Shown one piece after another: positions 53,900 to 62,837 of a stretch of 64,000 bases of DNA. The position numbers were made by a program, and so were the translations under genes. The notes beneath the pieces are model-generated. The model saw nothing but the letters and a program-made list of their open reading frames with translations. It was not told the DNA's origin and did no database searches. Source of the stretch: Natronosalvus vescus (GTDB lineage Archaea > Halobacteriota > Halobacteria > Halobacteriales > Natrialbaceae); the NCBI RefSeq assembly GCF_023973145.1, contig NZ_CP099546.1:2852001-2916000 (forward strand), read 5' to 3'. How positions within the stretch are numbered: position 1 is the stretch's first letter; each line of letters begins with the position of its first letter.

Positions 53900-54691
53900 C
53901 TACTCGTCGAGTACCGCACTCGAGTCGTCCCGCGGTCGGTACGCGAGTCCCTGGATCGTCTCCGTCAACGAGAGGAATCTGTCGGCGTTGTTCGAGATGC
54001 CGTGTGCCGTGACTGCGTGTTGGGAGAGTGAGGCCGACACCGACGCCTCGAGCAGTCGCTGACAGTCGTCCGGACTTAACCACATCGCACGGGCGTATCG
54101 TTCTCCCGACCCGTCGCGTTCGGCACAGACGGCCTGGAGTTCGTCCGCCGACAGCAGCCAGCCAATTCGGAGGTTCACGACCTCGAGGCCGTGGCGGCTG
54201 GCGTAGTACGCGCCCATCGCCTCGCCGAACACCTTGCTCACGCCGTAGTAGCTATCGGGGCTGGGCGAATCGTCGGGACGGACGACCAACGGATTGCCCT
54301 GGGTCGTCTCGACCCGGGTCGGTTCCACGACGTTGTCGGCGTTGACCGCGTGATTCGAACTGGCGAAGACGACACGCTCGAGTCCGTTCTCGAGGGCCGC
54401 CTCGAACGCGTTGTACGCGCCGTCGATGTTCGGTTCCCGAACCTCGTTCCAGTCGGCCGTGGGCGACGGGTTCGCCGCCAGGTGAACCAGGACGTCGGCT
54501 CCCTCGAGTGCATCGACGAAGGCGTCGTAGTCGGCGACCTCGAGCGTCTCGGTGTCGAGATCGTCGTGTTCGCTGTGGCTGAAGAGCCGACACTCGTACT
54601 CGGAAAGCGCCTCGATCGTCTGTCGGCCAACGCTGCCTGAAGCACCCGTGATGGCGACCGTGCGGTCGGTCGACTGGGCGTCTGCTGACAT
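53900..54691 (-). CDS. Extended SDR: NAD-dependent epimerase/dehydratase
   Basis: A 263-residue Rossmann enzyme. Seen: the NAD motif VAITGASGSVGRQTIE, DVLVHLAANPSP, the catalytic Ser region FASSNHAVNADN and SYYGVSKVFGEAM, with the YxxxK pair. The fold and length resemble uronate or glucose-6-phosphate dehydrogenases of haloarchaea; I cannot decide the substrate. Convergent with mcl, 33 bp apart. ATG 54691 precedes the domain with a ten-residue lead. Confidence 0.87.
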   Translation of the reverse strand: MSADAQSTDRTVAITGASGSVGRQTIEALSEYECRLFSHSEHDDLDTETLEVADYDAFVDALEGADVLVHLAANPSPTADWNEVREPNIDGAYNAFEAALENGLERVVFASSNHAVNADNVVEPTRVETTQGNPLVVRPDDSPSPDSYYGVSKVFGEAMGAYYASRHGLEVVNLRIGWLLSADELQAVCAERDGSGERYARAMWLSPDDCQRLLEASVSASLSQHAVTAHGISNNADRFLSLTETIQGLAYRPRDDSSAVLDE

Positions 54692-54913
54692 GCCTCTAGC
54701 GACGACCGTACGTCCGAAATAGGGTGGGTCGGCGCGTGCCGGTGTGCGGTGTGAGGTATCACGGGCTGGTGGCCTCTCGAGATTGACTGCCCAGTGCCAC
54801 ATCCTCCATATGCCGTTCGAAGTCTGTCGAGCGTCCCTGGTGATCGGTCACATCCCGCTCGCTCGAGTCCTCAAGTTCCGTCCTCACATCCACTCCGATT
54901 CCCCGGATGACCG

Positions 54914-56209
54914 CTACAGGTCGATCGCGTCCGGATCGGGCGTCGGCAGCGACCGATGCTGGCGGGGCGGAACCAGGTAGTTCGCCCGCCGCAACACCGT
55001 CATATACTGCTGGATGCCGTTGTTCGTCACCGGACCAATCGCAGACTGGTCGGCGATGTCCGACCCCGTCATCGCCTCGCGGGTCGCGACGAAATCCTCG
55101 ATGTTCCGCTGGTGGGAGAGAAAGTGCAGGCCCGCCTCACCGTCGTCAGTCGAATTAAAATCCCGACGGAGGATGATCGGCTCGCCGTCTTCGCGCGCAC
55201 GCGCGGACTTCTGTGCGTGACCGACCATCCCATGCTCGTGGGCGTCCTCGAGCGTGCGTTCTGCGCAGTCCTCGACTTGGCTCGAGTCGCCGAGGTTGTC
55301 CCCAGCGCCCTCGATTCGCCCTTCGTCGGCGTGGGCCGGACAGAACATCTTGCGCTCGCGAATTTCGCGGCTGTCCTGTTCGTACCACTGGTTGAGCGAG
55401 AGACGAATCCACGAGAGGTGAGTCGTCGTCCCGCCGGCGAACGGCCCTTCCTGAATCGTCACCCGATCCTCGGAGGCCTGGTTCTTCTTGAAGCCCGACT
55501 TGAAGCCCATAAACAGCGGTGCGTCCTCGGAGACGGGTTCACTGTCGGGAATCCCGCGAATGCCCTCCTGGTTCTCCGCTGGCAGTCCCGGCCCGATGAA
55601 TCCTGTCCGCCGTTCAGCAATGTCGAAGATGCCCGCGAGCGTGTCCGCGACGTCGACGCCGTTGACTTCATCGAGGTCGCCCGTGAGGGCTTCCTCGGCG
55701 CTCAAAATGACGGATCCACGGTCGCTCGCGAGGTGAATGATCGCGTCGTACGCGTCGAATTCTGGACTCTCGATCGGCGAGAGCGCTCTCGGTTCCGGGA
55801 GGGCGACGCTGTCCGGCAATGGCTCGTCGAAGCGTTCGAAGTACGACGGCCCGTAGCAGACGGTGAACAACAGCCCGTCGCTCCCGCGTTCGTAGGCCCG
55901 CTCGAGGGTTTCGAAGGCCGCCTCGACGCGTTCGCGTTCGGCTGGTGTGGGGCCGTCGCCGACGTACTCGAGGTGGAGACAGACGTGGTGTTCGGGGGCG
56001 ACCGAGTTACCGTGCTCGTCCGTTCGCTCGAACGCCGTCCAGGCGTGCTGGCGATCGGGCAGCGTCTCGAGTTCCTCGGGTGGGACTCCCTGTGGCGGCT
56101 CGTCCCCCGACTCTCGATCCAGACAGGCAGCGAGTGCGCTTGCCCCGCCGATGGCGACGGCGCTCCGGACGAACGCCCGGCGCGAAATCGTACGCGACGA
56201 CCGACTCAT
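54914..56209 (-). CDS. DyP-like (DUF7405-type) Tat-exported protein lacking the catalytic Asp
   Basis: A 431-residue exported protein. Tat/lipobox N-terminus SRRAFVRSAVAIGGASALAAC. The rest resembles dye-decolorising peroxidases: GLLFTVCYGPSYFERF (N-terminal ferredoxin-like half), FAGGTTTHLSWIRLSLNQWYEQD (like the DyP G-G-S/T..R.i.m.l..W motif), a possible proximal heme His331 in GHAQKSA, then ILRRDFN and GLHFLSHQRNIEDF. At the GxxDG site it reads GFKSG (235-239), so the proton-accepting Asp is replaced by Ser. It may be a heme protein with another chemistry or non-catalytic. Divergent from the SRPBCC gene. Confidence 0.78.
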   Translation of the reverse strand: MSRSSRTISRRAFVRSAVAIGGASALAACLDRESGDEPPQGVPPEELETLPDRQHAWTAFERTDEHGNSVAPEHHVCLHLEYVGDGPTPAERERVEAAFETLERAYERGSDGLLFTVCYGPSYFERFDEPLPDSVALPEPRALSPIESPEFDAYDAIIHLASDRGSVILSAEEALTGDLDEVNGVDVADTLAGIFDIAERRTGFIGPGLPAENQEGIRGIPDSEPVSEDAPLFMGFKSGFKKNQASEDRVTIQEGPFAGGTTTHLSWIRLSLNQWYEQDSREIRERKMFCPAHADEGRIEGAGDNLGDSSQVEDCAERTLEDAHEHGMVGHAQKSARAREDGEPIILRRDFNSTDDGEAGLHFLSHQRNIEDFVATREAMTGSDIADQSAIGPVTNNGIQQYMTVLRRANYLVPPRQHRSLPTPDPDAIDL

Positions 56210-56391
56210 ATCGATCCCTCGGGTCTGGTGGCTAATGGGGGTTGTGGTGCACGTGTCGGAACCTGCGAAAAAGCGCCCAGCGAAAGTGCGCCCAGCGAGA
56301 AAGCGGTCGTAGACTGTCCAATCCGTCGAACACTTCGGATACCCTGGTACAACCGATACGCGTTTCGTCACTGGACGTGTCTGATGGGAGC

Positions 56392-56838
56392 ATGGAACAG
56401 ATCGAGACGTTCGAAACGATCGATGCCCCGCCCGATGTCGTCTGGGACGTCCTGCTCGAGTTCGACGCCTATCCCGAGTGGAATCCGTTCATCCGTGCGA
56501 TCGAGGGGAGCCCGATCGAAGGCGAACGCCTCACCGTCGAGATCCAGCCGCCAGGTTCACGCATTACGACGGTTCGCCCTGAGGTGCTGTTCGTCGAGGA
56601 GAACCGCCGACTCGTCTGGGTTGGGCACCTGCTCGTCCCCTACGCGTTCGACGGCTACCACGAATTTCACCTCGAGCCGATCGAGGAGGGGAGGAAGACC
56701 ATGCTCTTACAACGTGAGACGTTCCGCGGTGCGCTGGTGCCGATCCTGTTCGACGGCGACCGGATTGAACGCGGATTCAGGGGAATGAACGAGGCGATCA
56801 AGGCTCGAGCGGAGTCTCGCGTGCGTGCAACCGCCTGA
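56392..56838 (+). CDS. SRPBCC (START-like) ligand-binding protein
   Basis: A 148-residue helix-grip protein: EQIETFETIDAPPDVVWDVLLEFDAYPEWNPFI is the classic polyketide-cyclase/SRPBCC N-terminus, followed by GSRITTVRPEVL and a long C-terminal helix from GFRGMNEAIKARAE. Such proteins hold hydrophobic ligands in a cavity; the ligand here is unknown. Convergent with the HAD gene. Confidence 0.9.
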   Translation: MEQIETFETIDAPPDVVWDVLLEFDAYPEWNPFIRAIEGSPIEGERLTVEIQPPGSRITTVRPEVLFVEENRRLVWVGHLLVPYAFDGYHEFHLEPIEEGRKTMLLQRETFRGALVPILFDGDRIERGFRGMNEAIKARAESRVRATA

Positions 56839-56887
56839 CCGCTCGATTGAGATTCGATTACGCCCCTGCACGCCGTTACGTCTCGGT

Positions 56888-57550
56888 CTATTGAAGTTCC
56901 GACAGTTCTCGAAGCGACGTAATTTCGTGAGTCGGGTCGCCGTGATAACCGAACTCTGCGAACGAATACCCCTCCCGGTGTGATCGGCGGATGAACGCCG
57001 AATCAATCTCGAGTGCTTCTGCGACCGCGACGTCGACCCAGCTATCCCCGACGTACAGCGGGTTCGAACATCCCATCTCGTCGATCGCTCGATCGAGGTA
57101 GTACGGCGTCGGCTTCTTGCGTTCGATACCTTTCACCGTCGGTTCGCGGCCATAGTAGGGATCGAACGCCTCGAGTTCGAAGTGGTCGACGATGTTTTCG
57201 ATCGTCTCGTGCTGGTTGTTGCTGACGATCCCCATCGGTCTCGAGATCGACTCGAGCGCCGTCACGTCGTCGTAAAGCGTCTTCCGGCCGGCACGAATCT
57301 CCTCGTACTGGACGTCGATCGCTGCCCGTTCGCGTGCTTCCCACAGCGTGGACGGTTCCAGCTCGTACCGGTCGGTGATCGCCTCGAGTTCATCGACCGT
57401 GGGTGAGATCAGTGTGTTAAGTTCGTCGTCGGTCGGGTCGGTGACGCCGTGGCGCTCGAACGCCTGCGACATCGCCCGACGAAGCGCCTCGTAGCTGGTC
57501 GGCGTCGTCAACACGCCGTCGTTATCGAAGACGACTGCGTCGTATTGCAT
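56888..57550 (-). CDS. HAD-superfamily hydrolase (phosphoglycolate phosphatase-like)
   Basis: A 220-residue HAD subfamily IA phosphatase. Motif I FDNDGVLTTP with Asp9 as the nucleophile (second residue Asn, then Asp, in place of the common DxD order DND), cap helices with SYEALRRAM, motif II in GIVSNNQH, motif III Lys in KKPTPYYLDRAI, and motif IV GDSWVDVAVAEAL. Small phosphate-ester substrate, not assignable. A TnpB transposon lies on its upstream side. Confidence 0.88.
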   Translation of the reverse strand: MQYDAVVFDNDGVLTTPTSYEALRRAMSQAFERHGVTDPTDDELNTLISPTVDELEAITDRYELEPSTLWEARERAAIDVQYEEIRAGRKTLYDDVTALESISRPMGIVSNNQHETIENIVDHFELEAFDPYYGREPTVKGIERKKPTPYYLDRAIDEMGCSNPLYVGDSWVDVAVAEALEIDSAFIRRSHREGYSFAEFGYHGDPTHEITSLRELSELQ

Positions 57551-57913
57551 TCGCGTGGGAGTACGGGTCGAAGGGTTTTCGGACTTACGGGCACACTCGA
57601 GTGTGGTTTCCGTGGCGCTCCAACGCGAGTTCGTAGCGCTCTACCAGAACACTCGCGCTGACGACCAGCCGAGAGTTCAACTAAGCGGTAGCGCGGAGTC
57701 GCCTTCTGCTCACGGCTTCGCCGTTCGAACGGTCAGCGGAACCTTTGGTTCCGCGTTATCCTCAAAAGCGAGCGAAGCGAGCGGTAGGGAGGGGAGGAGC
57801 GTGTTCGTATAGTCGTTCGAAAGGCGGGCCTTTCGTGATGACGAGAGACTCTGTCTCTCGAACCACTGTGCAAAACGATAGTCTATAAATAGCCATTGGA
57901 CTATATTGAATAT
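57551..57913. other. Upstream flank and left end of the lineage-4 TnpB transposon
   Basis: No gene. From about 57690 there are several short palindromes (GGCTTCGCC, GGAACCTTTGGTTCC, GAGCGAAGCGAGC, CGAAAGGCGGGCCTTTCG), as expected of a transposon left end. The exact border is not fixed. Confidence 0.5.
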
Positions 57914-59194
57914 GTGGCAGACGACTACGTACATCGGACGGCAATCACCCGCCTCTCGATAGACGGCGAGCAACGCGACTTGCTCGAAGAGACCATCACC
58001 GAGTGGAAACGGGGCTGCCAACTCGCCACAGACCTCGCGTGGGGATGTTGCAACGCCAAGAGCGACGTGCAACCCCTCGCCTACGACGCTGTGCGCGAAG
58101 AGACTGACCTCGGTAGTCAGCACGCGATTCTCGCCACCCACCAAGCCGCACAAGCCATCACCGGCTGTATCGAACGCCGGTCAAAGCGCAAGAAAGTCAG
58201 CAAACCGACGTTCACTGCGCCGACCGTAAAATACGATACACGGACGATGACGGTGTTCGATGACGACACTGTCTCCCTCTCCACGACGGGGAGCCGGGTT
58301 CGATGTTCGCTTGACCTTCCCGACGTCGACAATGGCTATCAGCGACAGTACCTCGACTCGGACGAATGGAGCGTCACGGAAAGCACGCTCACCGCCCGAG
58401 ACGGTGAGTTCTTCCTGCATATCGGCTTCCGCCGGTACAAGAACGACACCGAACGAAATACCGCCGAGGACGGGACGATCCTCGGGGTTGACCTCGGTAT
58501 CGAAAACCTCGCTGTCACCAGCACCGCCTACTTCTTCAGCGGGCGGAAGCTAACCCACCGGCTCCGCGAGTTCGAGAAGGTACGCGCCGGATTACAACAG
58601 ACCGGAACGCGAAGTGCTCACCGAACACTCGTACAGTCGAGTGGCCGGGAACTTCGTTACGTCCGCGACGTGCTTCATCGGGCGTCAAACGCGCTGATAG
58701 ACGAAGCACTCCGCTACGACTGTGACGTAATCGCGTTCGAGGATCTAACCCACATCCGCGACCGCACGGGCGCGTCGTGGGGGCACAAGTGGGCGTTCCG
58801 AACCCTCTATGAGTACGTCGAGTACAAAGCCGAAGCCGTCGGTATCTCGGTGAAGCAAGTCGGGTCGGCGTACACGTCGAAGCGGTGTTCTGAGTGCGGA
58901 TTTACCGCAAGCGAGAATCGCTCGTCGCGTAACGAGTTCCGATGCGTGAAGTGTGGGTCGGAAGCGAACGCCGATTACAATGCGGCGAAGAACATCGGTA
59001 TGCGGTATGTCCGTCGAGGCCAACAGTCGTCTCGGCGGATGGGCGACAGTCAACTCGCCCTGAAGTCTGGAACGGTGACGCCGAAGCGCGGATTTACCGC
59101 CTACCCCGATGGGTTCGAGGCCGAGTTCACGGACAAGCCCCACCCTCCACGAGCGAGGCCGTCAGGCCGAGCGAAGTAGGGTGGGGTAGTTGAC
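57690..59194 (+). mobile_element. IS200/IS605-type transposon, TnpB only (lineage 4)
   Basis: The right end is a hairpin, CCCCACCCT with AGGGTGGGG around GGCCGTCAGGCC, finishing GGTAGTTGAC at 59194; it matches the ends at 34048 and 38911. The left border near 57690 is approximate. No tnpA. Confidence 0.65.
57914..59179 (+). CDS. tnpB: RNA-guided endonuclease TnpB (lineage 4)
   Basis: A 421-residue TnpB. It has the N-terminus VADDYVHRTAITRL, typical of a haloarchaeal OrfB group, the RuvC residues ILGVDLG, VIAFEDL and NADYNAAKNI, and a zinc ribbon (CSECG, CVKCG). GTG 57914 is taken as start; the TTG at 57896 is weaker. The last codons (PHPPRARPSGRAK) are encoded by the transposon's terminal hairpin, so the gene and the predicted guide RNA overlap. 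Catalytic residues intact. Confidence 0.92.
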   Translation: MADDYVHRTAITRLSIDGEQRDLLEETITEWKRGCQLATDLAWGCCNAKSDVQPLAYDAVREETDLGSQHAILATHQAAQAITGCIERRSKRKKVSKPTFTAPTVKYDTRTMTVFDDDTVSLSTTGSRVRCSLDLPDVDNGYQRQYLDSDEWSVTESTLTARDGEFFLHIGFRRYKNDTERNTAEDGTILGVDLGIENLAVTSTAYFFSGRKLTHRLREFEKVRAGLQQTGTRSAHRTLVQSSGRELRYVRDVLHRASNALIDEALRYDCDVIAFEDLTHIRDRTGASWGHKWAFRTLYEYVEYKAEAVGISVKQVGSAYTSKRCSECGFTASENRSSRNEFRCVKCGSEANADYNAAKNIGMRYVRRGQQSSRRMGDSQLALKSGTVTPKRGFTAYPDGFEAEFTDKPHPPRARPSGRAK

Positions 59195-59350
59195 ATACGA
59201 ACCCGCAGTCAACACCGGTGATGGACGGACACTCGCGTCTACGCGTTCGCACCCGGAGCCCCTTGCTGGCAGGTTCCGCGTTCGGTTCCGAGCATCGGTA
59301 CCCGTTGGCCGGCCCCGACCAACCGGGAGTCCGCAACTCGAGGGTGACTG

Positions 59351-59896
59351 ATGGGTCATAGAGCGCTCGTCGCCTACCGCCGCCCCGATCACCTCTACGA
59401 TCTTCGCTACAGTCACTGGGGTGGTGACGACCTCGACGTCCTCGAGTATCTCTCGGCGGAGACGCCGCTGGCCCGTAGTCGGATCGACTCGGAACTCCTG
59501 GCCGACTCCGTGTCGCTCGACGGCGTCTTGGCCGACTTCCTCGACCCCTGTGGCTACGAGGCCCTGATCCTCGTGTCGCCCACCTTCACGATCCGAGCCT
59601 ATCGCGTCCTCTGGCTCGAGTGGGGCGACGGCCGCGATCAGGGGCGCGGCGCACTGGTCGAGGTCGAGCCGGGCGACTGTGATCTGACCGTCCGAACCTG
59701 GTTTCGTGCCACCAAAACGGCAGTCGCGGACGTCGTCGAAATGGGCGTCCTCTCGAGACGTGCGGCCCAGTCGTACCTCGAGGCGCGTATCGCCGAGGAC
59801 GAAAACGGCTACTTCTACACGTACGGGGCGACGGCGGCTGACGAGGATACAACTGATGCGTTCGATGGGTTTCTGGGTAACAATTTGTGTGAGTGA
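59351..59896 (+). CDS. DUF6735-type haloarchaeal protein
   Basis: A 181-residue protein with the N-terminus MGHRALVAYRRPDHLYDLRYSHWGG, a signature of a conserved haloarchaeal family of unknown function, and ALVEVEPGDCDLTVRTWFRATK in the middle. The aromatic, acidic composition and absence of a signal suggest a cytoplasmic protein. No catalytic motif recognised. Confidence 0.75.
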   Translation: MGHRALVAYRRPDHLYDLRYSHWGGDDLDVLEYLSAETPLARSRIDSELLADSVSLDGVLADFLDPCGYEALILVSPTFTIRAYRVLWLEWGDGRDQGRGALVEVEPGDCDLTVRTWFRATKTAVADVVEMGVLSRRAAQSYLEARIAEDENGYFYTYGATAADEDTTDAFDGFLGNNLCE

Positions 59897-60095
59897 CGTG
59901 AGTCTGCAGTTCTGGACATGACAGTGAATTCTCAGGACGCCCAGCTCACGATTCTCGAGCGCTCAACCCCAGCTGTTTACCGTCCCGGACTTCGGAAAAG
60001 GTCGGAATCCGAGTGGGTTGGGGCAGATTTGGCTGCCGCGCTCCGCTGCGCTCCGCGCCCGCGTCCATCGAGTTTGTGTGCGGAGTCCATAACCA

Positions 60096-61145
60096 ATGGC
60101 TGTCACACAACCACGAAAAGTATCCGAGCTATTCATCCGAGAACGCGAAGGAGAACGGGCAAAGGCAACAATCTACAAAGACAGAGACGTACTCAACCAG
60201 TTCACCACCTGGTGCGAAAACAACCAGATAGATTCAATCCGGGATCTCGATGGAACCGTTCTGCTCGAGTACAAACTGTTCCTGCAAGACGATCCGAACA
60301 AAGCTGACTCCACCATCCGGAATCACTTCAGCACGCTCAGAACATACTTCAGATTCTGCCGACGGATTGACGCAACTCGGGAGGATCAACACCTCTATGA
60401 GAAGCTGAAAACCCCTGACTTTGCTAAAGGAGAGCTGTCTCGGGACGATATGATGGAAACAGAACGAGTCAAAGAGCTACTGGAATACTTGCGGAAGTTC
60501 GAATATGCCAGCAGTCGTCATACTATGTTCATCGTGTTCTGGCATACAGGGTGTCGGCGTGGTGCTCTCCGAGGACTGGATCTACATGACTACGAGAGAG
60601 TCAAGCAACGAGAACACGGCAAACACGGGGTTCTCAAATTCAGGCACCGTCCTGATACGGATACGCCGTTAAAGAACAAAGCCTCTGGACAGCGGGAAGT
60701 GATTGTTTGGCCCAGCATCGGGGAAATCATTGAAGACTACATCGATACCAAACGTATCAAAATAGAAGATGAAAATGGCAGGAAGCCGCTGATAACCAGT
60801 AGTATGGGGCGGTATGCGATTTCATCAATTCAAAGGCAGATCTACGGGGTTACTCGACCCTGCTACTACTCAAACAGTTGTCCGCACGGACGAGAAATAG
60901 AGAACTGTGAGGCGTATAATTACAACAAATCAAACAAGTGCCCGTCGTCGTTGTCTCCACACCCAATGCGTCGGACGGCAATCACGTACCATTTGGAAGA
61001 AAAAGACTGGACATACGAAGCGGCATCAGGCCGATTCGACGTGTCGCAGAAAATCTTGGACGAACACTACGACGAGTCTACCGATGAAGGGAGAATGAAA
61101 ACTCGAGCATCAATGCACTTCGACGGTGATCAGGGGGTAATCTGA
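60096..61145 (+). CDS. Tyrosine recombinase/integrase
   Basis: A 349-residue site-specific recombinase. N-terminal SAM-like core-binding domain (about 1-110), catalytic domain with Arg154 (HTGCRRGALRGL), Lys region near residue 195, His289-x-x-Arg292 (HPMRRTAI) and the nucleophile Tyr325 (LDEHYDES). A cysteine group (256, 262, 271, 282) may bind zinc. Its codons are visibly AT-richer than those of genes before 59.9 kb, and it is likely to mark the edge of an integrated element. I found no tRNA or clear att repeat beside it. Confidence 0.92.
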   Translation: MAVTQPRKVSELFIREREGERAKATIYKDRDVLNQFTTWCENNQIDSIRDLDGTVLLEYKLFLQDDPNKADSTIRNHFSTLRTYFRFCRRIDATREDQHLYEKLKTPDFAKGELSRDDMMETERVKELLEYLRKFEYASSRHTMFIVFWHTGCRRGALRGLDLHDYERVKQREHGKHGVLKFRHRPDTDTPLKNKASGQREVIVWPSIGEIIEDYIDTKRIKIEDENGRKPLITSSMGRYAISSIQRQIYGVTRPCYYSNSCPHGREIENCEAYNYNKSNKCPSSLSPHPMRRTAITYHLEEKDWTYEAASGRFDVSQKILDEHYDESTDEGRMKTRASMHFDGDQGVI

Positions 61146-61192
61146 CGTGCTCTAAACCACCCTTACAGCAGTCCAAGTAGATTCGTTGAACT

Positions 61193-61609
61193 CTACTCGT
61201 AGTAATCCAGTTGCTCTACCACGTCAGCAAACGCAACGTTTTCTTGCACCTGATTGATTTCTATCCGGACTCGTTCTCCTTTCTCTGTATCCGACACAAT
61301 AACCACGTAGCCGCGCTCAACACGTGCAATACCGTCTCCTTGTTCTCCTATGCCCTCAATATCAACCACACGCGTTTCACCTGTTTCCACGGGCGGCTCC
61401 AGCGAGCTCTCTTTCTGTTCCGGTTCCCGTTCTGGTTGTGGCTTCTCGATTGATTCATCAAGGGTAGACAACACCGCAACTCGGTACGGGATTCCTTCAT
61501 CTACATCGCCGAGCCGGAGTTCTTGTTCCGGAATCTCAATAATATATGATCCATCTCGTTCTTCAATGCGTCCTGAAAACATGCACAGAAGCTGGTCAGA
61601 AATCTCCAT
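61193..61609 (-). CDS. TRAM-domain protein
   Basis: A 138-residue protein with a C-terminal TRAM beta-barrel (about 75-134: TRVVDIEGIGEQGDGIARVERGYVVIVSDTEKGERVRIEI), an RNA-binding fold. The N-terminal part (MEISDQLLCMFSGRIEERDGSYIIEIPEQEL) is also found in haloarchaeal TRAM proteins. It could be an RNA chaperone or modification helper; which is not known. Convergent with the integrase, 47 bp apart. AT-rich like its neighbours. Confidence 0.9.
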   Translation of the reverse strand: MEISDQLLCMFSGRIEERDGSYIIEIPEQELRLGDVDEGIPYRVAVLSTLDESIEKPQPEREPEQKESSLEPPVETGETRVVDIEGIGEQGDGIARVERGYVVIVSDTEKGERVRIEINQVQENVAFADVVEQLDYYE

Positions 61610-62089
61610 TGAACAGATCTCACCTCGAAAATCAGGTTACGAGTCCTTGAGTCTACCGTCGGTGACACTGCCGCGTTTTCGCTGTGTCCATATTTGACAG
61701 CAAGAAACCGGGCATCAGAGCGCCGTCCTTGAATTCGAATTTTGTGTTCAGCGGGAATGCGCCCACTCTTGCCACACCTCCTCAGATGACTGCGTTGCAA
61801 TCCTTGTTCGGTGATGTGTTTCAGGGGTCGTGCTGAATACAGGGCGCGAATGTGGCACTCGGCAGGATCGACCATCGCAAAGATGAAAGTTCAGTACAGA
61901 GTCGGTACTGAGCGCCACCACTGCCCCGAGTGTCCGATGTTCTTCCGGAGTACTGGCGACCTTTAGACCCACTACAACGGAGAACTCGGTTCCGTGACTG
62001 AATTCGCTGAGCGGTTAGGACAGCTGGGTTTGTAGCGGTTGGTAAGTGACAATTTGCAACTCGTGTGAAAACAACCCTCGACTGTCAGT
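61610..62089. other. 480-bp region with a doubtful open frame
   Basis: On the minus strand an ATG at 61875 opens a frame (MVDPAECHIRALYSARPLKHITEQ) that runs past the TRAM start, and a GTG at 61972 opens another frame ahead of it. The two might be halves of a decayed gene, but I recognise neither. No promoter or RNA identified. Confidence 0.4.
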
Positions 62090-62299
62090 TCACCTATGAC
62101 CTAGTAACTTCATGAAAAACAAGAATACGATAACCGAGAGTACGCCCATGACAAACAAAAGTGTAATATGTCTGAGTATAACTCTGGCAAGCGCATATAA
62201 CGAAGGGGCATCAGAGTGCATCACGATATATTCTACAGCAGTCACAGTTGCGCTATTCACGACAAGGTTCTCTACAACATTTACAGCACTCATTGTCAT
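62090..62299 (-). CDS. Small single- or double-TM membrane protein, uncertain
   Basis: 69 residues, MTMSAVNVVENLVVNSATV then a hydrophobic helix LLFVMGVLSVIVFLFFMKLL near the C-terminus. A membrane micro-protein of this kind is plausible in the AT-rich element but nothing identifies it. Confidence 0.35.
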   Translation of the reverse strand: MTMSAVNVVENLVVNSATVTAVEYIVMHSDAPSLYALARVILRHITLLFVMGVLSVIVFLFFMKLLGHR

Positions 62300-62837
62300 T
62301 GCATATGACCGGTTAGATTACATATGAGTTCAGTAATACCGATCCCTGTGAGGATGGCTCGTCGCTTCATATATGGTTTCTTAGAGTCACCAGCAAGTAC
62401 TTTCTGGTGAGCTAATAATAACATGCTCTAAATTGGTACAGTGATGGCGTCTCAACCCCACAGGTCAAAGTAAAAGATGCGATTCTGTATTGCTAAACTC
62501 ATGCTCTGAGTCGGTCAAGTCGTTTCTGATAGGGATCAGGTAGTTCGTTCAGCTTTTGCTGAACTCACAGCGTGAATGTGTTATCGGGTGAACCTGACAC
62601 TACGGCTGAGACAGACCGGTCAGTACAGAGTATAGATGCAGCACATTGACCTCGTTTATTTCAATCACATTGGGTGGAACCAACCGATATGTACGGGTGC
62701 TTACCGATCACCGTTGGCTCTATCAGTTCCTATTAGTACTGGAACTGATGCGCTGAATTGAAGGCCCGAATGAATGTTGCATGAGTTGAGTTCGATTTGC
62801 TAAGAGTGGCGATCAGTCAGTACAGGTAATTTTCAGA
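62300..62837. other. 538-bp AT-rich intergenic region
   Basis: No open frame of useful length on either strand, and no hairpin or RNA gene recognised. Composition matches the surrounding AT-rich element. Confidence 0.5.

Noticed and set aside
59990-60095. tRNA-type attachment site upstream of the integrase
   Set aside because: I looked for a tRNA 3' end and found only a GC-rich palindrome (GCGCTCCGC-type); no cloverleaf can be drawn.
61630-61972. Two overlapping minus-strand frames as a gene
   Set aside because: Neither has a recognisable motif and one runs into the TRAM gene; kept only as a note on the region.
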